Positions 9,335 to 17,598 of a DNA stretch of 64,000 nt are shown one piece after another. This stretch comes from JAPOXK01 sp965220315 (GTDB lineage Bacteria; Chloroflexota; Dehalococcoidia; Bin125): NCBI GenBank assembly GCA_965220315.1, contig CBDCPP010000002.1, forward strand, positions 806,001 through 870,000. Reading direction: 5' to 3'. The first letter of the stretch is position 1. Each line of letters begins with the position of its first letter. The position numbers were made by a program, and so were the translations under genes. The notes beneath the pieces are model-generated. The model did no database searches. It was not told the origin of the DNA and was given only the letters and a program-made list of their open reading frames with translations.

Positions 9335-10167
9335 ACGGTCGCCCTGCCAGAGTCGCTCGGCTTTTCCAGGATCACGAGATGGCTCAACCCCAGCCAGCGC
9401 AGCGGCGTGTCCTCAGCCTGGTGGAAGATGGCCTGCAGCAGTCTGCCCAACTGATTGTTTCGCGAGCGAATCCTGTCGAAGCTGGGATAGACGGCTGTAT
9501 GCACCACCATGCGCGCATCCAGTCCGCGTAACAACTGCGCGATGTCGCCGCGGGTGTAGGCGCGCGCGTGTGGCACCAATGGATCACGCAGGGCATTGGG
9601 CAAGTAGTTGATCAGCGGGTAATTGCCGAACCGGTAGATTCCACGCCAGTACACTCCGTGCGTCTCGAAAGGGAACAGCCGGTTGGGTGCGTAGATCACG
9701 ATATGCCCTCCGGGGCTCAGGACACGCAGCGCTTCCTCCAGCGTGGCGCGGTCGTCCTGCACGTGCTCGATCACCTCGTTGAGGAGCACGATGTCGAATG
9801 CCCTCGTGGCGAACGGCAGCGCTTCAGCCGCGCCTACGAGAAGATTTGGCATGCCCTCGTCGCTGCGCGCGCCCGTGTGCACTCGCTTCCTATCGACATC
9901 GATCCCGACCACGCTGGCCGGCAGATCGCGCAGGTGTCGTACGTATTCCCCTACCCCGCAGCCGATATCGAGAATCCGGCGGTGCGCCAGCGGGATCCGA
10001 CCCGCGATCAAGGAGATACGACGCGCTTGGCCTGGTCCCCACACCAGGCTAGGGACACCTAGCTCTACTTTGTCGTCGTGTTCCGTCGCGAATTTGCGCG
10101 CATCGTGCTGCCCGTGGTGATCAGGCTCGCGGGCGCGGATGGGCCGGGCTTCGCTCGGCTTAGTCAT
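9331..10167 (-). CDS. Class I SAM-dependent methyltransferase
   Basis: About 278 aa. Motif I (ILDIGCGVGEYV), an acidic motif II (VVGIDVD) and motif post-I/IV (LLNEVIEH) define a Rossmann-fold methyltransferase of the UbiE/type-11 group. The downstream PPNRLFPFETHG-like region is common in methyltransferases of envelope or glycolipid loci. The substrate is unknown. ATG 10167 is chosen; an in-frame GTG at 10188 is an alternative and neither has a convincing Shine-Dalgarno. It shares a 4-base overlap with the PBP gene, suggesting co-expression and perhaps an envelope role. It is divergent from gatC. Confidence 0.85.
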   Translation of the reverse strand: MTKPSEARPIRAREPDHHGQHDARKFATEHDDKVELGVPSLVWGPGQARRISLIAGRIPLAHRRILDIGCGVGEYVRHLRDLPASVVGIDVDRKRVHTGARSDEGMPNLLVGAAEALPFATRAFDIVLLNEVIEHVQDDRATLEEALRVLSPGGHIVIYAPNRLFPFETHGVYWRGIYRFGNYPLINYLPNALRDPLVPHARAYTRGDIAQLLRGLDARMVVHTAVYPSFDRIRSRNNQLGRLLQAIFHQAEDTPLRWLGLSHLVILEKPSDSGRATV

Positions 10168-10259
10168 GCCTTCCGCCGACCCCCGCACGATTCGGGAAGT
10201 AGCGTAGCATCGACCCTGGCTGCGGTCGCCATACGGTGCTGTCGAGAGGAAGCGACTTC

Positions 10260-10547
10260 ATGGATCTCACGCCCGACGAAGTTCGGCACATTGCTCTCCT
10301 TGCTCGCATAGGCATGACGGACGAAGACGTGGCTCGGTTCCGGAGCGAACTATCGAGCGTACTCGGGCACATTCGCGTCCTTCAGGGGATCGAGACGGCG
10401 GGTGTTCCTCCCACCGCCAACGGCGCTGATTTACTTAACGTCACCGCTGCCGATGAGCCGACACCTTCCTATAGCCGCGACGCGGTGCTCCATAATGCCC
10501 CCGCAGTGGAAGAGGGTCTTTTCCGGATCCGGGCGGTGTTGGAATGA
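10260..10547 (+). CDS. gatC: Asp-tRNA(Asn)/Glu-tRNA(Gln) amidotransferase subunit C
   Basis: 95 aa, normal length for GatC, the small belt subunit that stabilises GatA/GatB. The N-terminal pattern LTPDEVRHIALLARI and the central R-x-ELSSVLGHI are typical. ATG 10260 follows AGAGGA at a usable distance and replaces an upstream in-frame start at 10236. The stop overlaps the start of gatA (ATGATG), so the two are translationally coupled. gatB is not in the window. Confidence 0.95.
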   Translation: MDLTPDEVRHIALLARIGMTDEDVARFRSELSSVLGHIRVLQGIETAGVPPTANGADLLNVTAADEPTPSYSRDAVLHNAPAVEEGLFRIRAVLE

Positions 10548-12016
10548 TGGACCCGCAAGACCCCGGCTGGAGTCTGGCTGCTGCGGCACGTGCCCTCCGC
10601 GACGGCGACACCACTTCGCAGCAACTGACCAGCGCGGCCCTGGCGCGCGTCCGGAGCGTGGATGAGCGTGTCCGAGCCTTCGTGACGGTAACCGAGGAGG
10701 AGGCGCTGACCGCCGCCGTGGCTGCCGACGCACGGATCGCCAATGAAACGGCCGGTCCTCTCACCGGCGTGCCGCTCGCTCTCAAGGATGTCATCACTAC
10801 TGCGGGAGTGCGCACCACCTGCGGCTCCAAGATGCTTGAGCATTACGAACCCGTTGATGATGCATTTGTCACCCGCAAACTCAAAGAAGCAGGCGTGGTC
10901 GTGGTCGGCAAGACCAACATGGACGAATTCGCTATGGGGTCCTCCACCGAGCATTCGGCTTTCTTCCCCACGCGCAACCCTTGGAACCTTGACTGTGTCC
11001 CGGGCGGCTCCTCAGGCGGCTCGGCCGCCGCGGTCGCTGCGGGGATGGTGCCGGCCTCCCTTGGCTCTGATACAGGCGGATCCATCCGGCAGCCGGCGGC
11101 TTTTTGTGGCGTCGTTGGAATGAAGCCAACCTACGGCCGCGTAAGCCGCTATGGCTTGATTGCGTTCGCCAATTCCCTCGACCAGATCGGTCCGTTTGCA
11201 CACTCCGTTGAGGACGCGGCGACACTGTTACAAACTATCGCCGGGCATGACCCGCATGACTCCACTTCTGCCGCGTACCCGACTCCGGACTTCGCCTCGG
11301 AGATCGAGCGAGGAATAGAGGGACTGCGCATCGCTGCTCCTCGGGAGTTTTTCACGGACGCCGATCGCATGGAGCCCGAAGTGACGGAAGCTGTCGAGGC
11401 GGCAATTGCGGTCCTGGAAGAGCAGGGTGCCATCGTCGATCGTGACACGTCTCTGCCTCTGGCGAAGGCGGCCTTGCCCGTTTACTACATCATCGCTCCT
11501 TCGGAAGCCTCCGCGAATCTGGCGCGCTACGACGGCGTCAAGTACGGCTATGCCTACCGCGGTGGTGATTCCATGTGGGACGACATGGAGAAGACTCGCC
11601 AATACGGCTTCGGTGATGAGGTGAAGCGCCGGATCCTGCTTGGAACCTACGCACTCTCCGCTGGCTATTACGATGCCTATTATCTGCAAGCGCAAAAGGT
11701 GCGCACGCTGATCCGACGCGAGCTACGCGCGCTCTTCAGTCGGTATCAGCTCATCGTGGCTCCGACCACTCCAACGGCCGCCTTCAAGATCGGTGAAGTC
11801 AACGATCCCTACGAGATGTACCTCAATGACATCTTCACGCTTCCGGCCAGCATCGCTGGCCTCCCTGCAATCTCGCAGCCCTGCGGCTTTGGCCGCGACG
11901 GCCTGCCCGTGGGTCTGCAGTTCATCGCGGATAGTTGGGACGAAGTCACACTCTTTCGTGGCGCCGCGGCGTACGAGCGGGCGACAGATTGGCACACGCG
12001 CTCGCCGGCTCTCTAG
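10544..12016 (+). CDS. gatA: Asp-tRNA(Asn)/Glu-tRNA(Gln) amidotransferase subunit A
   Basis: 490 aa amidase-signature enzyme that releases ammonia from glutamine for transamidation of mischarged Glu-tRNA(Gln) or Asp-tRNA(Asn). The catalytic triad is visible as K81 (LALKDV), S156 in PGGSSGGSA and S180 in SDTGGS. Length and order match bacterial GatA. It is translated directly after gatC through an overlapping start. Its presence implies that Gln-tRNA and/or Asn-tRNA is made by the indirect route. Confidence 0.97.
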   Translation: MMDPQDPGWSLAAAARALRDGDTTSQQLTSAALARVRSVDERVRAFVTVTEEEALTAAVAADARIANETAGPLTGVPLALKDVITTAGVRTTCGSKMLEHYEPVDDAFVTRKLKEAGVVVVGKTNMDEFAMGSSTEHSAFFPTRNPWNLDCVPGGSSGGSAAAVAAGMVPASLGSDTGGSIRQPAAFCGVVGMKPTYGRVSRYGLIAFANSLDQIGPFAHSVEDAATLLQTIAGHDPHDSTSAAYPTPDFASEIERGIEGLRIAAPREFFTDADRMEPEVTEAVEAAIAVLEEQGAIVDRDTSLPLAKAALPVYYIIAPSEASANLARYDGVKYGYAYRGGDSMWDDMEKTRQYGFGDEVKRRILLGTYALSAGYYDAYYLQAQKVRTLIRRELRALFSRYQLIVAPTTPTAAFKIGEVNDPYEMYLNDIFTLPASIAGLPAISQPCGFGRDGLPVGLQFIADSWDEVTLFRGAAAYERATDWHTRSPAL

Positions 12017-12142
12017 CGCTGGCTTTGCTCACGTATCCTGGATGTGGGTGTGCGCTTCTTGTTGGACCCCACGTGTAGCCACGCCTACGATCGATCGCGA
12101 TAGCACACCCCAGCGCCGCGCAATGCAGAATGTGAGGCCGCC

Positions 12143-12622
12143 GTGGAAGAGATCCTCCGTGCCCTCGAGCGAGACGGCCGCTTCACCGCGGCTGAGATCG
12201 CGAATGAAACTGGCCGTCCTGAAAACGAGGTACGCGCTCTAGTCGCGGAAGCGGAAGCGCGCCACGTGATCGTTGGCTACGGCGCCCGCGTTAACTGGGA
12301 AGCCGCCGGCCGACCGCAAGTGCACGCCCTCGTTGAAATCAAAGTCCAGCCGGAAGAGAACGTCGGTTATGGCGCCGTGGCCGCGCGCGTTTCCCGCTTC
12401 GATAATGTTGTTTCCTGTTATCTCACTTCCGGATCGTACGACCTCGCCGTCATCGTCCGCGGCCAGTCCATCCACGAAGTCTCGGACTTTGTCGGTGAGA
12501 AGCTCGCGACGATGCACGGTATCCAGAGCACCGTGACGCACGTCATCATGCGACGCTACAAAGAGAACGATGTCCTCCTCCGCTCCACCGAAGAGATCGA
12601 TCGCCAGCTGGTCATGCCCTGA
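12143..12622 (+). CDS. Lrp/AsnC family transcriptional regulator
   Basis: 159 aa. An N-terminal winged helix (ILRALERDGRFTAAEIANET) precedes a RAM/effector domain with the alpha-beta core (VHALVEIKV ... VVSCYLTSGSYDLAVIV). A GTG start at 12143 follows GAGG at 12133-12136. It lies 34 bp upstream of an aminotransferase gene, a common pairing in which the regulator senses an amino acid and controls its metabolism. The effector is not predictable. Confidence 0.9.
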   Translation: MEEILRALERDGRFTAAEIANETGRPENEVRALVAEAEARHVIVGYGARVNWEAAGRPQVHALVEIKVQPEENVGYGAVAARVSRFDNVVSCYLTSGSYDLAVIVRGQSIHEVSDFVGEKLATMHGIQSTVTHVIMRRYKENDVLLRSTEEIDRQLVMP

Positions 12623-12656
12623 TGCGCTCCCACGTATCGCACTGCGTTGAGCGCTG

Positions 12657-13838
12657 ATGGACGGTCAAGACTCCCGGATCGCTCAACGGGTTCGCGCGGT
12701 CTCTCCCTCCGGCATTCGCCGCTTCTTTGACGTCGTTGCCTCAATGGATGATGTCATCTCACTAGGGGTCGGTGAGCCGGACTTCATCACGCCTTGGACC
12801 ATCCGCGACGCCGCGATGCGATCCATTGAGAACGGGAACACGCACTACACTTCCAACTTCGGCCTACACGCACTGCGCCAGCGGTTGGCCGTCCACCTGC
12901 ACCGCCTCTACGGTCTCGACTTCGATCCAGACGGCGAGTTCCTCATCACTGCTGGTGTCTCTGAAGGACTCGACGCTGCTGTTCGCGCCATCGTTGATCC
13001 CGACGATGAAGTGATCGTGCCGGATCCGTCTTACGTCGCTTACACGCCCATCGTGCAGTTCGCTGGCGGTGTGCCCGTTCACGTTCGCACTGATGCGGCG
13101 AACGCGTTCGCTTTGGATCCGGTAGCCGTCGAAGCACTTGTGACGGAACGGACCAAGGCGATCTTGCTCGGCTTCCCCGCCAATCCGACCGGTGCCGTCC
13201 TCTCGGCCGAGCAACTCGCGGGCATCGCTGCCATCGCTGTCCGCCACGACCTGATCGTGATCTCGGACGAGATTTACGATCGTCTCGTCTACGGTGAGAA
13301 GCATGTAGCGATCGCTTCTCTACCGGGCATGCGCGAGCGCACGATCACGTTGGGCGGCTTCTCCAAGGATTACGCGATGACAGGTTGGCGTGTGGGCTAC
13401 GTGGCTGCGCCCTACTCCTTGTTGGATGCGATCGTGAAAGTGCATCAGTACGTCATGATGTCGGCGCCCACGCCTGCACAATACGCTGCCGTTGAAGCGT
13501 TGGAGAGTGGCGAGGAGCATGTCATCGCCATGCGCGACGAATACGACCGCCGTCGCCGTCTGATGTGGCAAGGATTCACCTCAATGGGTCTCCCTTGCGT
13601 CGAGCCCAGAGGCGCCTTCTATGCTTTCCCCAACGTCACGGTCACCGGCTTCGACGATGAGGCCTTTGCTGAGCATCTACTGCTTGAGGAGCGTGTCGCG
13701 GTGGTGCCAGGATCGGCCTTCGGCGCGGGCGGGTCTGGCCATGTCCGCGCTTGTTATGCGACCGCCTTTGCCGAGATCGAAGAAGCGCTGGAGCGTGTCC
13801 AGCGCTTCTTGGCCGCGCACCAGGGTGGCTCTAAATAG
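12657..13838 (+). CDS. Aminotransferase class I, PLP-dependent
   Basis: 393 aa fold-type I aminotransferase. Visible are GVGEPDFITP near the N-terminus, the substrate/PLP segment FPANPTGAVL, SDEIYDRLVY with the PLP-ring Asp and Tyr, and FSKDYAMTGWRVGY containing the Schiff-base lysine. This pattern is that of the aspartate/aromatic aminotransferase (AspC/PatA-like) subgroup; the exact amino acid is not determined. It follows the Lrp/AsnC gene on the same strand and is probably in its operon. Confidence 0.9.
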   Translation: MDGQDSRIAQRVRAVSPSGIRRFFDVVASMDDVISLGVGEPDFITPWTIRDAAMRSIENGNTHYTSNFGLHALRQRLAVHLHRLYGLDFDPDGEFLITAGVSEGLDAAVRAIVDPDDEVIVPDPSYVAYTPIVQFAGGVPVHVRTDAANAFALDPVAVEALVTERTKAILLGFPANPTGAVLSAEQLAGIAAIAVRHDLIVISDEIYDRLVYGEKHVAIASLPGMRERTITLGGFSKDYAMTGWRVGYVAAPYSLLDAIVKVHQYVMMSAPTPAQYAAVEALESGEEHVIAMRDEYDRRRRLMWQGFTSMGLPCVEPRGAFYAFPNVTVTGFDDEAFAEHLLLEERVAVVPGSAFGAGGSGHVRACYATAFAEIEEALERVQRFLAAHQGGSK

Positions 13839-13864
13839 CGCCGCGTGAAGCGGTGCGAAGAAAG

Positions 13865-14725
13865 CTAGTTCCGGTCGCTGCCTCCATCGCCGCCTGCTGC
13901 GCCGAGCTGCTCTTGTACGGAAGCCGCTAGGCGCGTGAAGTCTAGCGGCACGATCCAAGTGCTGTTCTCCTTGGTTGCCAGCTCCCGCATCATGTCGAGG
14001 TACTGGAGCCCCATCGTGTTCGCATCGACGCCCCGCGCGGTCTCGTAAACCTTCTGCAGCGCGTTGGCGAACCCTTCCGCATCCAAGATCTGAGCCTGCC
14101 GATGGCCTTCCGCCTCCAGGATCGCTGCTTGTTTTTCCCCCTCGGCTCGAAGGATCGACGACCGCTTGTTCCCCTCCGCCACGTTGATCTCGGCGTCTCG
14201 CTGCCCCTCCGACTCGGTGATTTGCGCGCGTCGCGTCCGCTCGGCTGACATCTGGCGGGTCATCGCCTCTTGGATCGCTGGCGGTGGTTGGATCTCCCGG
14301 ATCTCGACCGCCGTCACTTTCACGCCCCAGCGGTTCGTTACCTCGTCCAGCTTCGTTTGCATTCCCTGGTTGATCTCTTCCCGCCGCGATAGGACATCAT
14401 CCAAGGCCATGTCACCGATCACCGCGCGCAGCGTCGTCATCGCGAGCTGCCGAGCCGCCCCCACGAAATTGACGACCTCCAACACGGTCTTTTCCGGGTC
14501 GACCACCCGCATGTAGACCACGAAATCCACGTCCACGTTGGCGTTGTCTTTGGTGATGTTGGTCTGCGGGGGTACATCGAAGAAGATCTCCCGCATGTCC
14601 ACCTTCGTCATGCTTTGAATAATCGGGATGACGAACACTACTCCTGGGCCCTTGAGGCCCACGTAGCGGCCCAGCTGGAACTTCGCGACGCGCTCGTAAT
14701 CCCGGACGAAGTTGATGATCCCCAT
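13865..14725 (-). CDS. SPFH/Band 7 (stomatin/slipin-like) protein
   Basis: 286 aa. The SPFH domain begins close to the N-terminus (YERVAKFQLGRYVGLKGPGV) and contains the typical slipin blocks FVVYMRVVDPEK and TLRAVIGDMALDDVLSRREEIN. It is followed by an Ala/Glu-rich coiled coil (roughly 180-245) that drives oligomerisation. Proteins of this family form membrane-associated scaffolds. ATG 14725 is chosen because AGGAGG sits about 6 nt upstream; the open frame extends further without support. There is no nfeD-like partner beside it. Confidence 0.9.
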   Translation of the reverse strand: MGIINFVRDYERVAKFQLGRYVGLKGPGVVFVIPIIQSMTKVDMREIFFDVPPQTNITKDNANVDVDFVVYMRVVDPEKTVLEVVNFVGAARQLAMTTLRAVIGDMALDDVLSRREEINQGMQTKLDEVTNRWGVKVTAVEIREIQPPPAIQEAMTRQMSAERTRRAQITESEGQRDAEINVAEGNKRSSILRAEGEKQAAILEAEGHRQAQILDAEGFANALQKVYETARGVDANTMGLQYLDMMRELATKENSTWIVPLDFTRLAASVQEQLGAAGGDGGSDRN

Positions 14726-14808
14726 GGCTGCTCCTCCTGCGGTCGGCGGTTTGTCACGCCCGTACGTGCTTACAATGAGAACTCGCGAACAGAAGGGTAA
14801 CACGATCC

Positions 14809-15693
14809 ATGCCTCGCACATCCGAGCCGCTGATCCCCTGGCGGCGTCAACAGAGCTGGGCTTGGCTGCGCCTTGTGCGTCCCGTCGCGGTGATTACCGT
14901 GACAGTCACGGTCATCGGCTTCGCTTTCATCGCTGAAGCAGGTACGCCCAACTGGCATGTAACACTGCGCATCGGCGTCGCTTTGGCGGCGCTGATGGCC
15001 GCCTCCGCGGTCTACAACGACGTGCTGGACTTCCCGCACGACCGCCAAGGGCACCTATGGCGGCCGGTTGCCGCTGACCTCATCGGATCGACTGCGGCAC
15101 TGCGTCTCGCTGCAGTGCTCGGGCTCGTGGCATTGGCCGTTGCCGGCTCCTTGGGCTGGCGTCCCTTTTTGCTCTTCGCTGTGGGGTTTCTCGCGGCGTT
15201 GGTCTATTCCAACTCGTTGAAACGCACTGCCTTCTCCTGGGTCCCGTTCAGCCTCGCGTTCGCGCTCCTCCCCATCTGGGTCTACGACGCACTGAACCGA
15301 TTCGATGGCGTCCTCTGGTGGTCGTTGCCCGTGGGTGGGACGGCTGGCCTCGCCTTCTATCTGGCCTACAAGCTGCCGGACTATGAGCGCGACGATGTCG
15401 ATAGCTGGCGAGACCTTCTTCATCTGGCCACTATCGACATCGCTGTCCCTCTTGCCTGGGCGGCTACGGCGGCCTTCCTGATCGTGACGATCGCGTCGGC
15501 CAACGTGGAAAACTTGCGTGCAGAGTGGCTGGTGCCGCCTGCTGCTCTTGCACTCACGGGGTCGCTATTCGTCATGGCCGCGCTGCTGCTCCGTGTCACG
15601 GAGAAACGGTTGATCGTCCAGCGCTGGTTGACTGGGTTCGTCGTGATCGCAATGACGATCGGTTGGTTGGGCTCGATTACGCCGGATCTGTAG
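14809..15693 (+). CDS. UbiA-type prenyltransferase family membrane protein
   Basis: 294 aa with eight or nine hydrophobic segments. The first Asp-rich motif is N70-D71-x2-D74-x3-D78 (NDVLDFPHD). The second, in the loop after the cytoplasmic helix, is YKLPDYERDD. Both are the Mg-prenyl-diphosphate sites of the UbiA superfamily. The acceptor (quinone precursor, tetrapyrrole, glycerol phosphate) cannot be assigned. The last 17 bases overlap the convergent phosphatase-like gene. Confidence 0.85.
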   Translation: MPRTSEPLIPWRRQQSWAWLRLVRPVAVITVTVTVIGFAFIAEAGTPNWHVTLRIGVALAALMAASAVYNDVLDFPHDRQGHLWRPVAADLIGSTAALRLAAVLGLVALAVAGSLGWRPFLLFAVGFLAALVYSNSLKRTAFSWVPFSLAFALLPIWVYDALNRFDGVLWWSLPVGGTAGLAFYLAYKLPDYERDDVDSWRDLLHLATIDIAVPLAWAATAAFLIVTIASANVENLRAEWLVPPAALALTGSLFVMAALLLRVTEKRLIVQRWLTGFVVIAMTIGWLGSITPDL

Positions 15694-16534
15694 CGCGCCG
15701 CGCCGCGAGGTCAGCGACTATGGCTTGGCCTCCCGCAACTACGTTGCGGCTCTCGATCGTGACGCTGCCCGCCGAGTCACGGCATAGCGCTCCTGTCGTG
15801 ATGAGCCCGCCCGCTTCCTCGATCAACACGATCCCCGGCGCAATATCCCAGGGATAGAGATCAGCATGTAAGAAAAGATCGAACCGCCCCGCAGCGGTGT
15901 ATGCGAGATCGAGCGCCGCGCTCCCGCATATCCGCAACGCCTGCACGGAACCCCACAGCGCCTGCAGTCCGGCAAGCAACTCCGCTGCTCGACCGATGTC
16001 GTAGCCCAGACCCGCACCCACTACGGCCTCGTGCAGCCCGGCGGCTCTGCTCGTCTGGATGGGATCGCCGTTGAGCGTTGCGCCGTGCCCTCGCACTGCC
16101 ACGAATTCCTCCTCCAGCATCGGGTCCAGTGTTAAACCGATCACGGGCGCGCCGTCGTAGCAGAGCGCCAGATTGAACGCGAAGTGCGGCACGCCGCTCG
16201 CGAAGTTGCGCGTGCCGTCGAGCGGGTCGATCAGCCAAAGCCAACCTGCTTGGATCTCGCCGCCGCTCTCCTCCGCAAGCACGGCATGCGCTGGAAACTC
16301 CTCTTGCAGCAGCGCCACAACCGCGCGTTCGGTCGCAGTATCGGCCTCTGTCACTGGGTTGCGGTCGCCCTTCCAGGTCACTGTGACCTTTTTCTCTTCG
16401 AAGAACTGCCGCAGCATCTCCCCCGCTACCGCCGAGCAACGCCGAGCCACATCCAGTGCTCCGCGCCCGGACTCTCCGCGCGGCAGCCGCAGCTCGCGGC
16501 CGGCGAGCGTCGCCGTGTCCGGAGACCCTGGCAT
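15677..16534 (-). CDS. Inositol monophosphatase family protein
   Basis: 285 aa. Metal-binding motifs of the IMPase superfamily are all present: VTEAD, EES (AVLAEESGG), the signature WLIDPLDGTRNFASG and the C-terminal YPWDIAPGIVLIEEAGG. The substrate may be inositol monophosphate, histidinol phosphate or PAP. The start overlaps the trpS stop by one base (TAATG), implying translational coupling with trpS. Confidence 0.92.
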   Translation of the reverse strand: MPGSPDTATLAGRELRLPRGESGRGALDVARRCSAVAGEMLRQFFEEKKVTVTWKGDRNPVTEADTATERAVVALLQEEFPAHAVLAEESGGEIQAGWLWLIDPLDGTRNFASGVPHFAFNLALCYDGAPVIGLTLDPMLEEEFVAVRGHGATLNGDPIQTSRAAGLHEAVVGAGLGYDIGRAAELLAGLQALWGSVQALRICGSAALDLAYTAAGRFDLFLHADLYPWDIAPGIVLIEEAGGLITTGALCRDSAGSVTIESRNVVAGGQAIVADLAARRATDPA

Positions 16535-17571
16535 TAGGAAGGCGCCGCCGCGTCTTTCGCGACCCGGCTTCGAGCAGGCGGCAGGCCCATCCGTTCCTGC
16601 GTTTCCGCCAGCACCGAACGCGCGATTACCCGCGCTCGTTCTGCCCCCTCGGCTAAGGACTCCCAGACCTCGTCCGGGCGTGTCGCGAGCTCCGCCCGCC
16701 GAGCGCGCAGCGGTTGCAGCGACTCGTTAATCGCGTTGCCCAGCTGCAGTTTGCAATCGACGCAGCCCCACTCCGCTTGCGTGCACTTGCGGTAGACATC
16801 TGAACGCTCATCCTCGTTGAAGAGCGTGTGCAGGGTGTAAACATTGCAGACCTCTGGGCGCCCGGGATCACTCTTACGCTTGCGCTGTGGGTCTGTGATG
16901 AACTGCCGCACACGCTCCAGCGACTCCGCGTCGGACGCGGCTAGGTCGATCTGATTGCCGTAGGACTTGCTCATCTTGCGGCGGTCCGCTCCCAATAGCA
17001 GCGGCGCCTCCGTCAGCACGGGCTCCGGTTCGGGGAACGTGTTGCCGAAATGATGGTTGAAGCGCCGTACGATCTCACGCGCCAGCTCTAGGTGAGGCAG
17101 TTGATCCTGACCTACCGGGACCCGGCTTGCTTTGTACAGAATGATGTCCGCTGTCTGTAGGACGGGGTACCCCACGAGTCCGTAGTTGACATTGTCGGGC
17201 TGCGTGCGCGCCTTTTCTTTAAAGGTCGGCACCCGCAAGAGCCAGCCGTTGGGCACCAGCATGCTCAACAGCAAATGAAGCTCGGACACCTCCGGCACGT
17301 GACTCTGCACGTAGAGAGTGCAGCGATTAGGGTCGAGCCCTGCGGCCATCAAGTCCAGCGCCGTTTCGAAAACGCTGTTGGACAGTTGATCGGTCTCGGT
17401 CAGCGTGGTGAGCGAGTGCAGATCGACGATCGAGTAGATGCACTGGTAACGGTCCTGCAGTGCGACGAAGTTCTTGATCGCCCCGAAGTAGTTGCCGATG
17501 TGCTGCCGCCCCGTCGCGCGGATCCCCGCGAAAACGCGCTCCTGCGGTAACAACTCGGTCGATTCACTCAT
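16534..17571 (-). CDS. trpS: Tryptophanyl-tRNA synthetase
   Basis: 345 aa class Ic synthetase. The HIGH-type motif is HIGN in TGRQHIGNYFGAI near residue 25 and the KMSKS loop is intact (RRKMSKSYGNQID). Length is normal for bacterial TrpS. A central CTQAEWGCVDCKLQ segment carries several Cys, as in TrpS proteins of some lineages. It is followed directly by the IMPase-like gene and preceded by argS on the same strand. Confidence 0.96.
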   Translation of the reverse strand: MSESTELLPQERVFAGIRATGRQHIGNYFGAIKNFVALQDRYQCIYSIVDLHSLTTLTETDQLSNSVFETALDLMAAGLDPNRCTLYVQSHVPEVSELHLLLSMLVPNGWLLRVPTFKEKARTQPDNVNYGLVGYPVLQTADIILYKASRVPVGQDQLPHLELAREIVRRFNHHFGNTFPEPEPVLTEAPLLLGADRRKMSKSYGNQIDLAASDAESLERVRQFITDPQRKRKSDPGRPEVCNVYTLHTLFNEDERSDVYRKCTQAEWGCVDCKLQLGNAINESLQPLRARRAELATRPDEVWESLAEGAERARVIARSVLAETQERMGLPPARSRVAKDAAAPS

Positions 17572-17598
17572 CGCTCTGCTCCGGCCGGATAGCTCCGA